Source: Panagrolaimus kolymaensis (lineage: Eukaryota; Nematoda; Chromadorea; Rhabditida; Panagrolaimidae). From it: a DNA stretch of 64,000 nucleotides. How positions within the stretch are numbered: position 1 is the stretch's first letter; each line of letters begins with the position of its first letter. The position numbers and the translations under genes are program-made. A model generated the notes under the pieces. It was not told the DNA's origin and ran no database searches. It was given only the letters and a program-made list of their open reading frames with translations. Shown here piece by piece: positions 1-12,597 of this stretch. The stretch covers positions 1,798,001-1,862,000 of the forward strand of contig JAJQJQ010000049.1 in the NCBI GenBank assembly GCA_028622995.1. Direction: 5' to 3'.

Positions 1-252
1 AAATATTGTAAGTTTAAAGCAAAAAAAATTCAACGATGAGTGACTTTCTTTTTTTTGAAGAAGCCCACAATTTTTTAAATTATTTAAAAAATATGTAATT
101 TTTTGAAAAAATATTTCTTTGAACAGAAAAATGCTTGTTTTATAATGTTTTCTTATTTTCGAAATTTTAAAAAATGCATCAAAAAATAGGAGGAAATTCT
201 AAAAAGGACTAATTTTTTGAATTTTTTTATTAAAAAAATATTTTTGTTTCAG

Positions 253-731
253 AAAAGATTATCCAAACGTTCCACAAATTCTTCCTCAGCTTCTCAACCC
301 ACGATAGATGCAGATTTAATTTCTCAATTTCTTTATGTTATTGATGATGATAGCGAAGCATCTTCATCACCTTCTTCAGCCAGAAATGAACCCTTTTCCT
401 CTTCAGCAACTGCCGCTGATCCAACAATTCTTTCCATTCAACGAATTTGTCTTTCAAATGCATTCTTTATTTTCTTTATCGTTATTTTCTTAAGCCTTTT
501 CATTTTAACTGTGGCTATGGGAATTTTCTTTGTTCGAAAACAATATCGGTAAGAGTATTTTTATATTATTTTATTAGAAGTCTCTGCACGAAAAACACAG
601 ATTTTCGATATTTTTTGTGTTAAAACAAAAAATTAAAGATATTTGAAAAAACCATTTTTTTTTTCAGGACCAAATCAGTTACTGTTGATTCAACACCGCG
701 AATTCAACCATTTTCTATGGTTTTCAACTAA
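253..731 (+). CDS. 3' end of a single-pass membrane protein (possibly cuticlin/ZP-like)
   Basis: Two exons are visible, 253-548 and 668-731, ending at TAA 729-731. Base 253 directly follows a TTTGTTTCAG acceptor, so bases 1-252 are read as intron and the gene starts left of the window. The visible 119 residues open with a basic stretch (KRLSKRS) that could be a proprotein-convertase site. A Ser/Asp-rich stretch follows, then one strongly hydrophobic segment of about 25 residues starting near ICLSNAFF, and a short cytoplasmic tail. A basic cleavage site followed by a C-terminal membrane span is the usual ending of nematode ZP-domain cuticlins, but the ZP domain is outside the window, so this identity is only an inference. 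Other type I membrane proteins would look the same. Confidence 0.55.
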
Positions 732-1315
732 GCTTTAAATCAATTAATTTTTGCTTTACCCAATGAACTCAAATTTTCTTTTTCCTTACTATTTTTTCTT
801 TCTCGGGTTTTTTATTAATATTTTTCTGAAAGCATTATAATTTCACAAATTCAAAAATCATTATTTTTTCTAAAAACAAAAAATATGCAGTTAAACTGTT
901 GTTATTTAAAATAGCTTTAAAAAAAATAAAAAAAATTTATTTTATTAATTTTTTATGGCTGTTGTTTTTTTTTGCAAAGATTATATAGGCTTTATTATAT
1001 TAAAAAAAATGAGCATTTAATAATTTTATATGTATTTTAAAATTGTCCTTCGTTTATTTTTCTTGCTAAATTTTTTTTGAATTGTAATAAACAATAAATT
1101 TACTAAATTTATGAAGCATTTTTCTATTTTATACGTAGACACAGACACCCAAAGTTTATTTTTATACAAACTTGTTTTCAAAGACAATTAATTGAATTTT
1201 TGGATTTAAAAAGCTTTTGAAATGGTTTGTTTAAAATTAAATTTATTTCAAATTTTTATTAATATTTATTATTCATTAACGAACAAACAAAACAAAAATA
1301 AAAAAATATTTAAAT
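732..1315. other. Convergent intergenic spacer
   Basis: This is the AT-rich 3' region between two convergent genes. It holds an AATAAA-type signal near 1090 for the plus-strand gene and TTTATT words near 1265 that could serve the minus-strand transporter gene. No coding exon or structured RNA was recognised. Confidence 0.6.
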
Positions 1316-4300
1316 TTATGATTTTTCATTAAAATTTAAATCCAAAGTTGTAATATTCCTTTTTGCTTCAAACTCCTTTCTTTCTGTTTTAGTCATAAAA
1401 AGGGCTTCAATTTGATCCAATGATTTGTCCTTAGTTTCTGGGACAAATAAAATAAATATTATTGTTCCAATAAAAGTACACCCAGCATAAAAGAAAAAAG
1501 TGCCATATTTTGTGATAGCTTCTGTTAAAGATAAAAATGTGAGAGAAACAAAAAGATTTATGAACCAATTCGTTGACGTTGAAATGGATACCGCAGTTCC
1601 TCGAGCCCAAAGAGGATAAAATTCAGCATTTAATATCCATGGAACTGGACTCATACCTATAAAAAATCATTTTAGTTTTGAAAATTTAAATTCTTGATTA
1701 AAGAAATGGTCCATCCAAAGCAAAAAAATCTTTTAATTTCACCAATGCTAATTTTTATAAAAATAAAAAGGTTTAAACAAAAAATGAACTTTTTTTTCAT
1801 TATTTTCTGGGCATCGGCTCCAAAAAATTTCTATGCTTTTCAGGAGAAAAAAGTTTCAGGCAGTTCAACGAACATGGCTCTGTTTCCGCTATTTACAATT
1901 TTTAAACATTTTACCTGACGCAAAAAATAATAAATAAATAACCATAATAATTATAGGTAATGGAGTATATTTGGTATGACAAAATACATCACCCCACTCA
2001 TATTCAGTAGTTGTAGAATTAAAAGAATTTCCATTTGTACAATATCCCGTGGTTGAGCCTTTATCAATTCCATCAGGATTTGCAGGTAAACAATAACCCG
2101 GCATTTTGACATCATCACCATTTAGAGTAGGAGAACAAAATCCACATCGATCATCAGTGACACAATAATCACAATTACTATAACTTCCGCAATGATTAAA
2201 ATTTTTTGCAGATGAATTAAATAAATTTGGCGATAATCCATTAATTGGCAAAGTTTTTGCTGTGTCTTGATTAACTAATAAAAAGGCTCCACCCATCATA
2301 CATAAAGCTCCAATAACTCCAAAAGAACTAATCAATAAAATCTTTTTTCTTCCCCATTTTTCAACCAAAAATAATGGAATAATAGTTCCAATAAAATTGA
2401 CAGCTAAAAAATAACTTTTTTTTAGTTTTCTTTAAATTTATGCAAATTATTTTCAAAAGAAAATAAATACCTGAAATTCCAACCGAAAGCCAAATAGTTG
2501 TATGATTATCTTTAACTCCAGCTCCTTTAATAATTGCACCCGTATAATACATAATAGTATTTATTCCACCAAGTTGCTGGAACATTTGTAACGAGCATCC
2601 AATTAAAAGGGCTTTACGAACATGTGGAGTTGAAAGAATTCGTAAAAATGGTGGAGTTTCTGGAAATATAGTTAATTTTTTTATTTAATTAGGGTAAAAT
2701 GTTTAAAGAAACTAACTATTTTCACATTGCCTCTCTTCTTCTATGCTTGTTGCAATTTCAGATAATTCATATTTAACCCATGCATCTTCACCGTGATAAA
2801 CCTTTCGCAAAACCTGTAAATTTAATTATTTTTTATTTAATTCTGGCGGGTTGGAGGTTTTTTTGTTGTTGATGATTTACTTATTTTGAATTTTTGCAAC
2901 CCTAATTTTTTAAGTTAGAAACATTGTTGATGATTTTCGGCTTTTTTCTCAAAAACTTTTCTGGTTCATCGGCGCGAAAAAATGAGTAAAAAATGCCGCA
3001 AAAAATTTTGTGCTTTATAAAAATGCAAAAAAATGTATCTCTCTCGAAACCCCAAATATGATTTTTTTTTTGTAACATCGCACTTACATTGTGACATTCT
3101 TCTTCGCTTCGATGTTTATATAACCATCGAGGACTTTCAGGTAAATAAAGGAAACCAATAAATTGAATTATTGCTGGAATTGCAGCAAATCCAAACATTA
3201 ATCTAAAAACACATTTTTAATTTCAGGATCTCTTTTTTTTGAATAATCAAACCTCCAACCAATATAATCAGGATTAATAAAAGCAAATATACCAGCAAAA
3301 ATATTTGCAGCCATTTGTCCAAAAGTTATCATCGCATTAAAAGTAGCTAACGATGCTCCACGAATATGTGTGGGTGAACTTTCCGATACATAAACGGGCA
3401 CAATCATGGATGCCAAACCTATGGCTAATCCAAGTAAAACCCTTCCAAAAAGTAACATCCATTTATCAAAAGCCACTGAACAAAAAATGGCGCCCAAAGT
3501 AAAAATAATACTTGAAACAATTATTATTGGTTTTCGACCATATTTATCTGCGGTTGTTCCAGCAATGAGTGATCCAATTCCAGCAAACCCCGGAGTTATA
3601 GCCACAATTAATTCCTTCCAAAAATTATTTAATGGTTGCATATCTGGATTATTATCCACATATAACATTGCTGAAGATACTATTCCAGTATCATAACCAA
3701 ATAAAAATCCTCCCACTACTGCCATAGTTGTTAAAAGGCAAACATAAGAATTTACTGCGGGTTTAATGGGAGGTTGAAGAAATGCATCGTGATGGGAAGA
3801 CCTCTATAAAAATATATATTTTATGCATTGTTACTGGTTTTCAAATATTTTCTAAAATAAATTTTTAGCATTTTTGATTTAAACTTTTTGAAAATGGTCG
3901 TCGAATTAGGATAAATTTTGCATACAGCTTTTTGTGGAAATTTTTTTAGAAGCTTGGATTTTTTTTTGCAACTCATTTGCTTTTGTTTTTAAGATTTTAA
4001 TTTTCGTTGTTGCTTTAAAAAAATTGGAAAAAATGAGACAAATAAAAAATAAAATCGAATGAAAAACTTGTTCGGCAACTGGCAAAATAAAAAAATAGTA
4101 ATTAATTAGGATTAAGCGCATGTCGACACTTGTTGCTCTCAAGTTTACAACAACAAAAAAAACGTGTGACTTTGTTTAAACTTTTCTTTTCTTTGAAAAA
4201 TAAAAAAATTAAAACACAAAAAAGAGGTAAAAATTTTTTTAAGCAAAGTCCAAAAATCAGTCGATCAAGACTTCTATCTTTTTTTCTTTAAAAGCACGCA

Positions 4301-4493
4301 AAATTTTTTAGAATTTTTAAAAGAATGTCTTAAAATTTCTTAGTTTTTAAAAACGTAAAAAAACAGATGTTTATGAATGAGAAATGACAAAAAATATTCC
4401 GAAGCAATTTTAAACTTTAGAAAATTTAAAAATTAAAAACCGTTTAAGAAATAAATAAAAAAGAAGACTTACAATTGCAGCAATTCCAACCAT
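1316..4493 (-). CDS. HMIT: H+/myo-inositol cotransporter (HMIT, SLC2A13 family)
   Basis: Seven exons were read on the minus strand: 4473-4493, 3253-3803, 3088-3202, 2717-2813, 2471-2659, 1915-2403 and 1316-1656. All phases close, giving 600 residues (human SLC2A13 is slightly longer). Major-facilitator sugar-transporter signatures appear in order: [12 protein letters not shown] in TM1, GRKPIII after TM2, [18 protein letters not shown] after TM6, [12 protein letters not shown] in TM7 and PETKDKSL after TM12. The large Cys-rich extracellular loop between TM9 and TM10 ([13 protein letters not shown]) is specific to HMIT-type carriers and separates them from GLUT glucose carriers. The expected role is proton-coupled myo-inositol uptake at the plasma membrane. 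The 21-nt first exon (MVGIAAI) and an ambiguous acceptor near 3803 are the weakest parts; an alternative 5' end is discussed in the findings. Confidence 0.93.
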
Positions 4494-5650
4494 ATTTCTT
4501 TTTTAAAGATAAATAATTTTTGTTTATTTATTTGTTTACTTTCTTCCACCAACAAATTAAACACTTTCCTTTTTTTTGCAAGTAATTGAATAAAAAAATA
4601 ATAAATATATTTGGGCCTATTGTTTTTTGTTTGATAAAAAAAATTTATTGCTGTTAAATTGATGATGTTGCAACAAAAACAGCCATAATAATTTTTGAGA
4701 CACCAAAAAAAGTTTCCTCGCACAAAATAAAATGTGTTCAATGGGTTGAATTAACAACAGCAGAGGTGAATTCCTAAAAAAATAAATTTTGCTTGATAAG
4801 CTTCTCTGATTTTTTTATGTCCACCACGAAAAAAAAAGAGAGAATAGATTTACCATGTTTGTGGTGTCATTCAAATCAAATAAAAAAGACGGTTTTTAAA
4901 AGAGCGAAAAAAATTTTTTATGTTGTTTGGACACGCAGAAGAAAAAAAGAAGTGAAAGTCAAAGAGCGGCGGCGTGGTTCTAAGTTGCTTTGGCCGCTTT
5001 TTTATTTTGTTTTTTATATTTATAAAAAAAATGGCAGACACCGAAACATAAGCTATCTCTAATTCTTTTCTCCTCGTTTTTTTAAGTTTTATTTATAAGA
5101 TTAAAATAATAATAAAAAATGACAACAATCATGTTTGTTGATTGAAAGTTAAACAAAAAAGAAATCAATAAAAAAAATTAAGGGCTGTTGTTTTTTTTGG
5201 ATCCAAAGTTTGGGAACGCGGAAAAACTAATAACGAATTTGTTTTTGATTTTACATATGTAATTGTTTGTGTATTCGATGGTGTAACAACTGACAAGGAA
5301 AGATCAAAGAATTTTTATGAACTTAGAAAACATTATTTTTAGAAAAAGACTTTTTTTTAAATCTACGAAATCATGAACATTTTTTGATAAAGCGGATTAA
5401 AAAAAGTTTTGTGGGTGGACTTTGAATTGTTAAAATATGTAAATATATAAATATTTCTATTAATGAAAAATATATCAATTATTGTCTCAGTCAGGAACAA
5501 AGTTTAATTTTGAACAAGAAATGTCTCTTTTCTTTTTTAGATTGCATTCAAAAGTTTATTAAAAAAAAAAGAGAAAATTAGAGAGAAAAAAAGCGCATGT
5601 TTTATCGAATGAAATTTTTTTTCATGTTTTCGAGAAATGTTTAACCCGTT
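4494..5650. other. Gene-free spacer upstream of the inositol transporter
   Basis: This AT-rich DNA has many A and T runs and lies between the transporter start and the tRNA gene. It presumably contains the transporter promoter, but no specific element was recognised. Short open frames here have no splice context or family likeness. Confidence 0.5.
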
Positions 5651-5722
5651 GCGTCAGTGGTGTAATGGTCAGCATTGTTGCCTTCCAAGCAATAGATGGG
5701 GGTTCGATTCCCCCCTGATGCA
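5651..5722 (+). tRNA. tRNA-Gly (anticodon UCC)
   Basis: A complete 72-nt cloverleaf. The acceptor arm GCGTCAG pairs with CTGATGC at 5715-5721 with one G-T wobble, followed by discriminator A. The D-arm carries a TGGTGTAATGG A-box, the anticodon loop reads CTTCCAA with anticodon TCC, and the T-arm carries GGTTCGATTCC (B-box). No intron is present. A run of six T about ten bases downstream can act as RNA polymerase III terminator. The sequence matches the usual metazoan tRNA-Gly(UCC) pattern, so it is probably functional. Confidence 0.96.
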
Positions 5723-6954
5723 GTAAAAAATTCTTTTTTCATTTTTTTTCTTTTTAAAAGATAGATTTATTAATATATAAACCGTCATTTTCATTCTTCA
5801 TCCTAACACAAAAAAAAATTTGCAGAAATATATTTAACCACATAAAATTCAAGAAAGCATTAAGCAAAAAAAAAAAAGTAAGCATTTTCGAATATAAAAA
5901 GTCAAAATAAAAAAATATTCTTTCTTTTTTTCTTTACTGAAACAAACCAAAAGCAAATTAACTTTTTGCATAGCATAGAAAAAAAGCGCATCTTTTTAGT
6001 GCAAGAAAAAAATCGATAAATGAAAAGCTTTGAGCGGGCTTTCTTTTTTCTTTTTATTCAATGGAACTTCCTTCGTTTTTTTAAATCCCAGTCAAGGATG
6101 CCATTTTAAAGCATTCAAGAAAAATTAATAAAGGTTCAAAGAGAGTAAACAAAAAGAAAAATAGAAAGAAAAATTCAACAAAACTTGAGCATACGAGCTT
6201 TTTCAAAGAACCTATGAAAACTGAACTTTTCTTTAGTTTTTTTCGGTGAATATTTAAAAAAAATGTTTTTGTTTTAGTTTTTATTACAATAAATCGGTTC
6301 AAAGCCCGAGATTGCTATTTTATACGTTTGTTCATTTTATTATAAAAAAAGCATATTTCTTGTTTCCTGCTACAAGTTTGGTTCAAAAAAGTATCCGCAG
6401 TTCTTAGAATAAAATTACTGATAAAGTCTATGAGATTTGAATTTTAATTAACTTCAATCATTGGTGCGTAAAAAATATACATTTTTTGTTTCAGAAATTA
6501 CGAGAGTTGATCTATTTAAGGTTTCGAAATGTTAAGAATAATCAATCAAGACAAGGAATAACATAGTTTACAAATCTATGATTTTGCTTTAAAAAAGCCC
6601 AACATATTTGCAAAAAAAAATTCAGATAAAAAAGCTTCAAATGATTGCAAGTTCCTTACAGTGTTTATTTTCAAAGTTAAAATAGCAAAAATAAAAGATG
6701 TTATTTTTTAATTAAATTACGGTAAAAAATTATGAGATAAAGAAAAATTACAAAAATTAAAATGAAAAGCTGCTGTCTTGTGATATACATAAATTAACGT
6801 GTGTGTTTTTGGGTAGGGTAGGGATCAGCTATGTTTTTTGGTTTGAAGGAAGATTTAACCATTTTTTATATTTTTTCCTGTAAAAAAATGCATTAAAGTT
6901 TCGATTTTAAAAATATTATAAATGGTAATAAACAATAATTTTTTTATAACTTAC
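5723..6954. other. Gene-free spacer
   Basis: AT-rich sequence between the tRNA gene and the orphan coiled-coil exons. A 73-codon open frame on the minus strand near 6081-6302 is Lys/Phe-rich low complexity and was not accepted. Nothing else was recognised. Confidence 0.5.
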
Positions 6955-7249
6955 CGGATTATTTTCCATGATTCCGTATTCCTTTTCCAATCTGGATTAA
7001 GGGAACATGTTTTCTTCAAAACGTATATCAGGGTTGCCATTCTTTGGATTTCTTCGTCCTTCTTTTTTAAATCTTGCCGAAGGTTAAAAATTATTTGGCA
7101 AAGCATTTCAACTTCATCATTTTCCTTAAAAAGATGCTTTTAGAATCTTTTCTTGTAGCACAATTAATTAATTTATGACTTACTTTTAATTCAGTTTTTT
7201 CATAACCAGCATCTTGAATTTTATTGTTGAAAAAGTTTTGAGGAAACAT
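6955..7249 (-). CDS. Two orphan 5' exons encoding a coiled-coil segment
   Basis: Exon 7184-7249 starts with ATG (MFPQNFFNNKIQ) and ends at GTAAGT. Exon 6955-7124 follows a CTTTTTAAG acceptor in matching phase and ends at GTAAGT in phase 2. Together they give about 78 residues. The core (NLRQDLKKKDEEIQRMA, then LIYVLKK) is a heptad-like charged helix. No downstream exon of an obvious family was found between here and the inositol transporter. Two readings are possible. They may be distal 5' exons spliced into the transporter gene, since phase 2 fits an acceptor two bases downstream of the one used by the short first exon. Alternatively they may be first exons of a gene continuing past the left edge; the helix resembles the N-terminal zipper of invertebrate cGMP-dependent protein kinases. 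Neither is proven. Confidence 0.45.
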
Positions 7250-10200
7250 GATTTGAGGATTGGTGAAATAGTTCGTCTTTATAACAAGTTCGGTTTTATT
7301 TATGGAAAAGTTTTAGCAAAATTTGTAGCTGTGAATTGAAAAAAATCAAGTAAGTTTACACGAGAAAATAATAATGCAACAAAAAAAGAAGGAATACGTC
7401 TCGAAAGCCTGATATAAGGTTGGCCAATGTTAATTAACTGGCAAATTTAGCGAGAATTTACAAATTTTATGTATAATCGTAATTTATTAGTTAATTAGCC
7501 GGTAAATTAACCAACCCTTGTCTGATAATGGAGGGATTTCAAAAAAAAAGTTGCGATCGTTCTTTTTTTTTGCCCATGCTCAAAAAAGCCAAGTGGTTGA
7601 ATACAACGCTGAGAAAAATACTTTTCAGTGGCACACAGCTCGTTCTAAGGATCTAAGCTGATCCGATAAAATCTATTGTAACAAAAAGTTTCTCCTCAAA
7701 ATAATAGACAATGCCTATTTTTTAAATTATTTTTTAAATTTAATAAATGAATTATTAAGCTGGAGTAAACATCGGTCACACATGTGTGTTACAAAAAAAA
7801 ATTTCTAATTGTACCAACGAGAAATTCGTTTTATCCGCGATTGTTTAAACAAAAGAAACAATATATTTATGGGAGAAATGATTCATCGACAAAGCCATTC
7901 TGACAAGCAATCAATCTCATGGATAAAAAGGGATTTTCGTCTTGCAGCTTTCAAAAATTGGCAACAATAAAAAAGGTTGATTCGCTATTTTTTTAAGTAT
8001 GATATAAAAAAATATTCCATTAAACGATTGTCAAAAGCAGCTTTAAAAGTCAATGTAAAAAACCGTGAAGAAAAAAATTACTTTTTGTTTGTTTCGCTTG
8101 AATTTTTTTTTAATTTGATTTAGATTTTTGGAAATCTCTTTTATCCATTTGGCTCTATTAATTTCTCTAACCTCAAGGAATATCACTTTTAAATATCATT
8201 ACAACGTTATTTATTTTCAAAGTGACCGAAAAAACCACAAATAAAAAAGATTATAATTAAGTAATTACAGAAAAGCCATTAAAAAATAAATGAATTACAA
8301 AAAGAAAAAATTAAATGCCGCGACACCGTAAATGACTTTTTTTTTAACTTTTAGGATATTATGCAGTTGAAGAGAAAAAGTTGTTAGAAGAGTACAGAGC
8401 TCAGTATTATTTAAGGAAAAGTTGTAGCTGAAGTAGATAACAAATGTTAAGACAATAAACTCGTGTTACACTTCCCAAACATTTTCTAAATTTGTTGACC
8501 AAAAATAAAAGCGGTATAAAACAGATATTTGAAGGTACGAAAAAGGACTTTTTTATATTTTAAAATAGTTGGTTGAACCAGAAATGACGAATGCTTATCC
8601 TCTAGCAAAATTTCAATTCTCAACCTTTCGCTGCGCGCATTAAAAGATTCTTAAAAAATTGAACATGGATTTAAAATAAGAAAAGATGGAAGATTCAAGT
8701 TTTATAAAGAAAACTAGTTAGAAAATGCAAAAAATTGAGCCCTACATTGATAAAAATAGAAAAAATATCAAAAAAGCAAAAGCAACAAACAACTGTCTTA
8801 TCAGCAGCAACAGCTAATATGACCTAATAATTAATTAAAGAGATTTTTTGTTTCATGTTCTAACTAAACTTATGGTTGTTATCAAAAAAGCGCAATATAG
8901 TACGATCGATGACCCCGTCGATCTTGCCAAAACTGATTGAGTCCGCTCTTGTTCGCTTAAATTAAAAGCTCTTAGTTCTTAAATGGGTGGAGCATTCGTA
9001 AGAGCAATGGCAATAGCAAAAGATATGAGAAAAAAAACGGCATTAGTTTAATGTGTTACAATACAACACCTGTGCACTAAAAATTTAAGATTGCTTTCAA
9101 TCCTCTTCAAAAAGGCAATAAAAAGAAGAAGAAAGAATGGCAACGGTAATTTTCTCGGAGAGCTAATTCACAAAGGTATTATTATTTGCTGGATTGAATA
9201 ATAAATGCCAGAAGGAAACAAAACAGACGGGTAAAAAGAATGTATTTTTCTTTGTTTTTTTTTAACCGAAAAATTTTCTTTTCGTGATTTACGATTGTTC
9301 TCCTTTTTTTATTCAAATATGGTTTGATTGATTTGCTTAAACCTTTTGTAAAGAACAAAAGCCTGCGAAAAACAAAAAAAAGCAACGACAGGCGTCTTGG
9401 TATTTTTTTATGACTCATTGTTAAAAAAAATAATGTTGGTAGTTTTTTCTAATTCGTCAAAAACAACCATTTGCTTTCTTTCATTAAATCAAACAATTAA
9501 TTTCTTTCATTTACATATAAAATACATACACAATCAACAAAATTATAAGCTTCTCATTTCATGCAACAACAAGTCTATCAACACCAACTTTTTTCCAACC
9601 GTCACAATAATTGATTTGTTTGTGGTTTTTTTTTCGGCAAATATTTTTGATTTTTGAGTTAATCTTGATTTTTTTTAAACTTTTTAAAAAATTTTTTGAA
9701 TATTTTTTTTTTTCACTTTTTTTGTTCATTTTTATTTAGTGCTTCAATATGCTTTTAATAATTGTCCATTATTATGCAAAAATTTACTAAAATATTGCAA
9801 ACGTAGCCGCATTATTGTGCCTTTGGAAAAGTGAAAAAAAATCCTTGCAGAATTAATGGTTTTTTCTTATTTGGTCGAGATAGTTGAAAGCATCGAAGTA
9901 TGCGCTTCGATTTCATGAGTGGCGTAAAAAAGGCTTTTGAAGATGTAAATTGTTACAAAGTTATTTTTAGAAATATATTAAATTTAAATTTAATTGAGCA
10001 TTGCAAAATAAAAAAACCAAAAATAAATTTCTACGCTGTTTAATGTTTATTTTTTTCTCCTTAGAAACAATAACATTTTTTTCTTTATTATTTTGAAACC
10101 ATTAAATTTCAATTCAATTCCAGTTATTTGCAAACTCAAATCTCCATCAAACTCATCAAGGCTAAAAAAGATGTTTTAAAAGTGAAAGTTGTGACAAGTT

Positions 10201-12597
10201 TAATCTTTTTCTTTACTCTAAAAATTGATTTCACTCTAATCCATTATTGTAAGTAAACCTTTTCTTTTGGTCTCAAAATAGACAACAGCAAAAAGAATAG
10301 AAAGCATTTTATTTTAACTTTTAAAATTCTTCTTCTTTGTTTTTTTCTGAAAAAACTTTTTTTCTAACTTGAAAATTGCTATATTTTTTCCTTTTTCTTC
10401 TGTTTTTTATCTATCAAGTGCTTTCTCTCTTCTTATTTCTTAAATTATATTATCTTGGTAAAAATAAAAAGATTGTTTGAAGAAGAATAAAAAAAGTCTT
10501 TACTTGATTCTCGAATAAAATAAAAAGTGTTCCAATTTTAAACAAAAAAAAAGAAGAGAAAATACGCAAAACGCAAATGGAATTGCTTTCGTCGAAGTCG
10601 TTGTCGTCGGCAAAAAAGAAACTTTGAAGTAGTAAAACTTTTTTCTTTTTTTTTGAAGAAAAAAATATGGTCATCGATGTTTTTTTTCTTTTTCGATGAA
10701 CATGATGAGAGAGTGAGTTAAGTAGTTGCTTTACCTCCTTTTTTGAGATGCCTTTTCTCTTGAAACTTTTTTTTATTTAAAAATCTCTAAAAAGAGATTC
10801 AAAAAAAGCAGACAATGAAATGCATATTTTTTGCTTTGTGTAAATGTCATTTTTTTACTCGACGATGGCTATTGTTATTATTTTTTAGAAATTTTGACTG
10901 CGGTGAAAAATAAAGTGTGTTTTGGCAGATTCATTTTAACAACTAAGTGGCTTCCTCAGAATTTTTTTAGTTATAATTTGACATATTTTTTGAGAAAGAA
11001 ATGAGAGAAACAATTTTTTTACATTTTTACGTCTGTTTAATATTGACAGCCTTGATATATGTAATATAAATGGTGGCGAAATTAGGATTTCATGTCGGTT
11101 TTATTTGTTTGAAATTCTTTGTTTTTTTTTATTATCGCATTATTTATGTATTTTTCTCATGATTTTTCGTGGTTGTCTGGGATCAAGTTCTTCATATATT
11201 GTATTTTGCTTAATTTGGATTGTGGTTGTTAAATATTAACTAACTCAAATAACTTATAATTTGTCATTTCCTTGATAATTCTGCCTTATTCACTCATACA
11301 TACATTTTTTATCTCAGCTTTAACCCCAATTTTTTTGGTGTGTCATCTAAGAATTTGAGAACTTTCGCTGACCTTCTTCTTCAATATCCTTTGAAAATGA
11401 TACTGTATCGATGCCATTATACATACTTTTTATTTTATCTTTTTTTTATTGCAAACAAAAAAGTGTTGAAATAAAAAATAAAATTTAATAAACTTTTTTT
11501 TCGAACACTTCTTCTTCCATTTCCCTAAAGTAATTTGCCATAGGCAATGAAGAAAAATTTGTGGAAGAGTTTTTCTATTTATTTAAAAAAAATGTGTTTC
11601 AATGTTTCTTTTTTTTCAAAGAAGGAAAAATAAATAAATGTTTTTTGAAGTTTTAAAAAATGTAGAAAGAAATAATTTTACACCTGTGTATTTTATTTTT
11701 TTATTTTAAACGCGTCGTCTTCAATTTTTTTTTTTCAAACAGGCTTCAAGCTGGTTGCAATTTAAGCGGAAATCCATTGTGTACTTTTTCTCATTTTTAA
11801 ACATTTTTTAAACAATTTTTTTTTTCATTCGAGTCAAGCCTTTTTTACCCTCTTTTTTATATATTTATTTTTTTGCCCAAAATAAAGAATTCTCAGGAAG
11901 AAAAAAATAAATAAATGTCTTCTTTTTTGTTGGTGCTTTAGCATTCAGAATTTTGAAAGATGAGAAATTCAAAGCCTTCTTTTTTTGTTGAAGAAGTTTT
12001 TTATATATAAACCATAAAAATGGGTTTGTGTGGATTGTGTTAGATTTTTTTCTTGCGCTTGCTAGAAATTTTTTATAAATCCTTTTTTTTTGTAAAATTG
12101 GAAAAGTGAAAAATCCCTTTGTTTGTGAAAATTCAATGACGGGTAATTGAGAGTGTCAATTTTTTTTCTTTGATTCACAATTGTTGGCGAGAGCCATTGT
12201 TATTTTTTTCTATCAAAAACTAAATCAAACCTTTTTTTCGTTTGAAGCTCCATGTTTTTTCCTTTAAATTAATAAATTACATATGGAGTCTCGAAACAAA
12301 TTGTTAATCGGAGAAAATAAGATTTTATGATGTTCAAAAAAATACTAACAAAACTAACACATAAATATATTGTAATTTCATCGCTAACCCTGAATTAACT
12401 TTTATTTGCTTTCCATTCATTATTTATTCAAAATTTATAATCTCAAAACACATATTTTTATTCTAAAATTTTCTACAATATTGACAACCACAATTTTCGG
12501 TTAAAGAGAAGAATAAAAAAATGTTTTGAGATTATAAATTCTGGATTTTTTTGTAGGATTCTTTTCATCGTGAATGAATTTAATAAAACAGAAATAA
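7250..12597. other. Large gene-free region (about 5.3 kb)
   Basis: AT-rich DNA with long poly-T and poly-A tracts. Open frames are short, low-complexity and lack splice-site and start context. A small inverted repeat (GATCGA...TCGATC) lies near 8902-8923. No tRNA, repeat family or known regulatory element was recognised. The right end should contain the promoter of the ligand-gated channel gene. Confidence 0.5.

Noticed and set aside
8902..8923. GATCGA...TCGATC inverted repeat as a snoRNA or other small RNA
   Set aside because: Six-base arms only and no convincing C or D boxes nearby.
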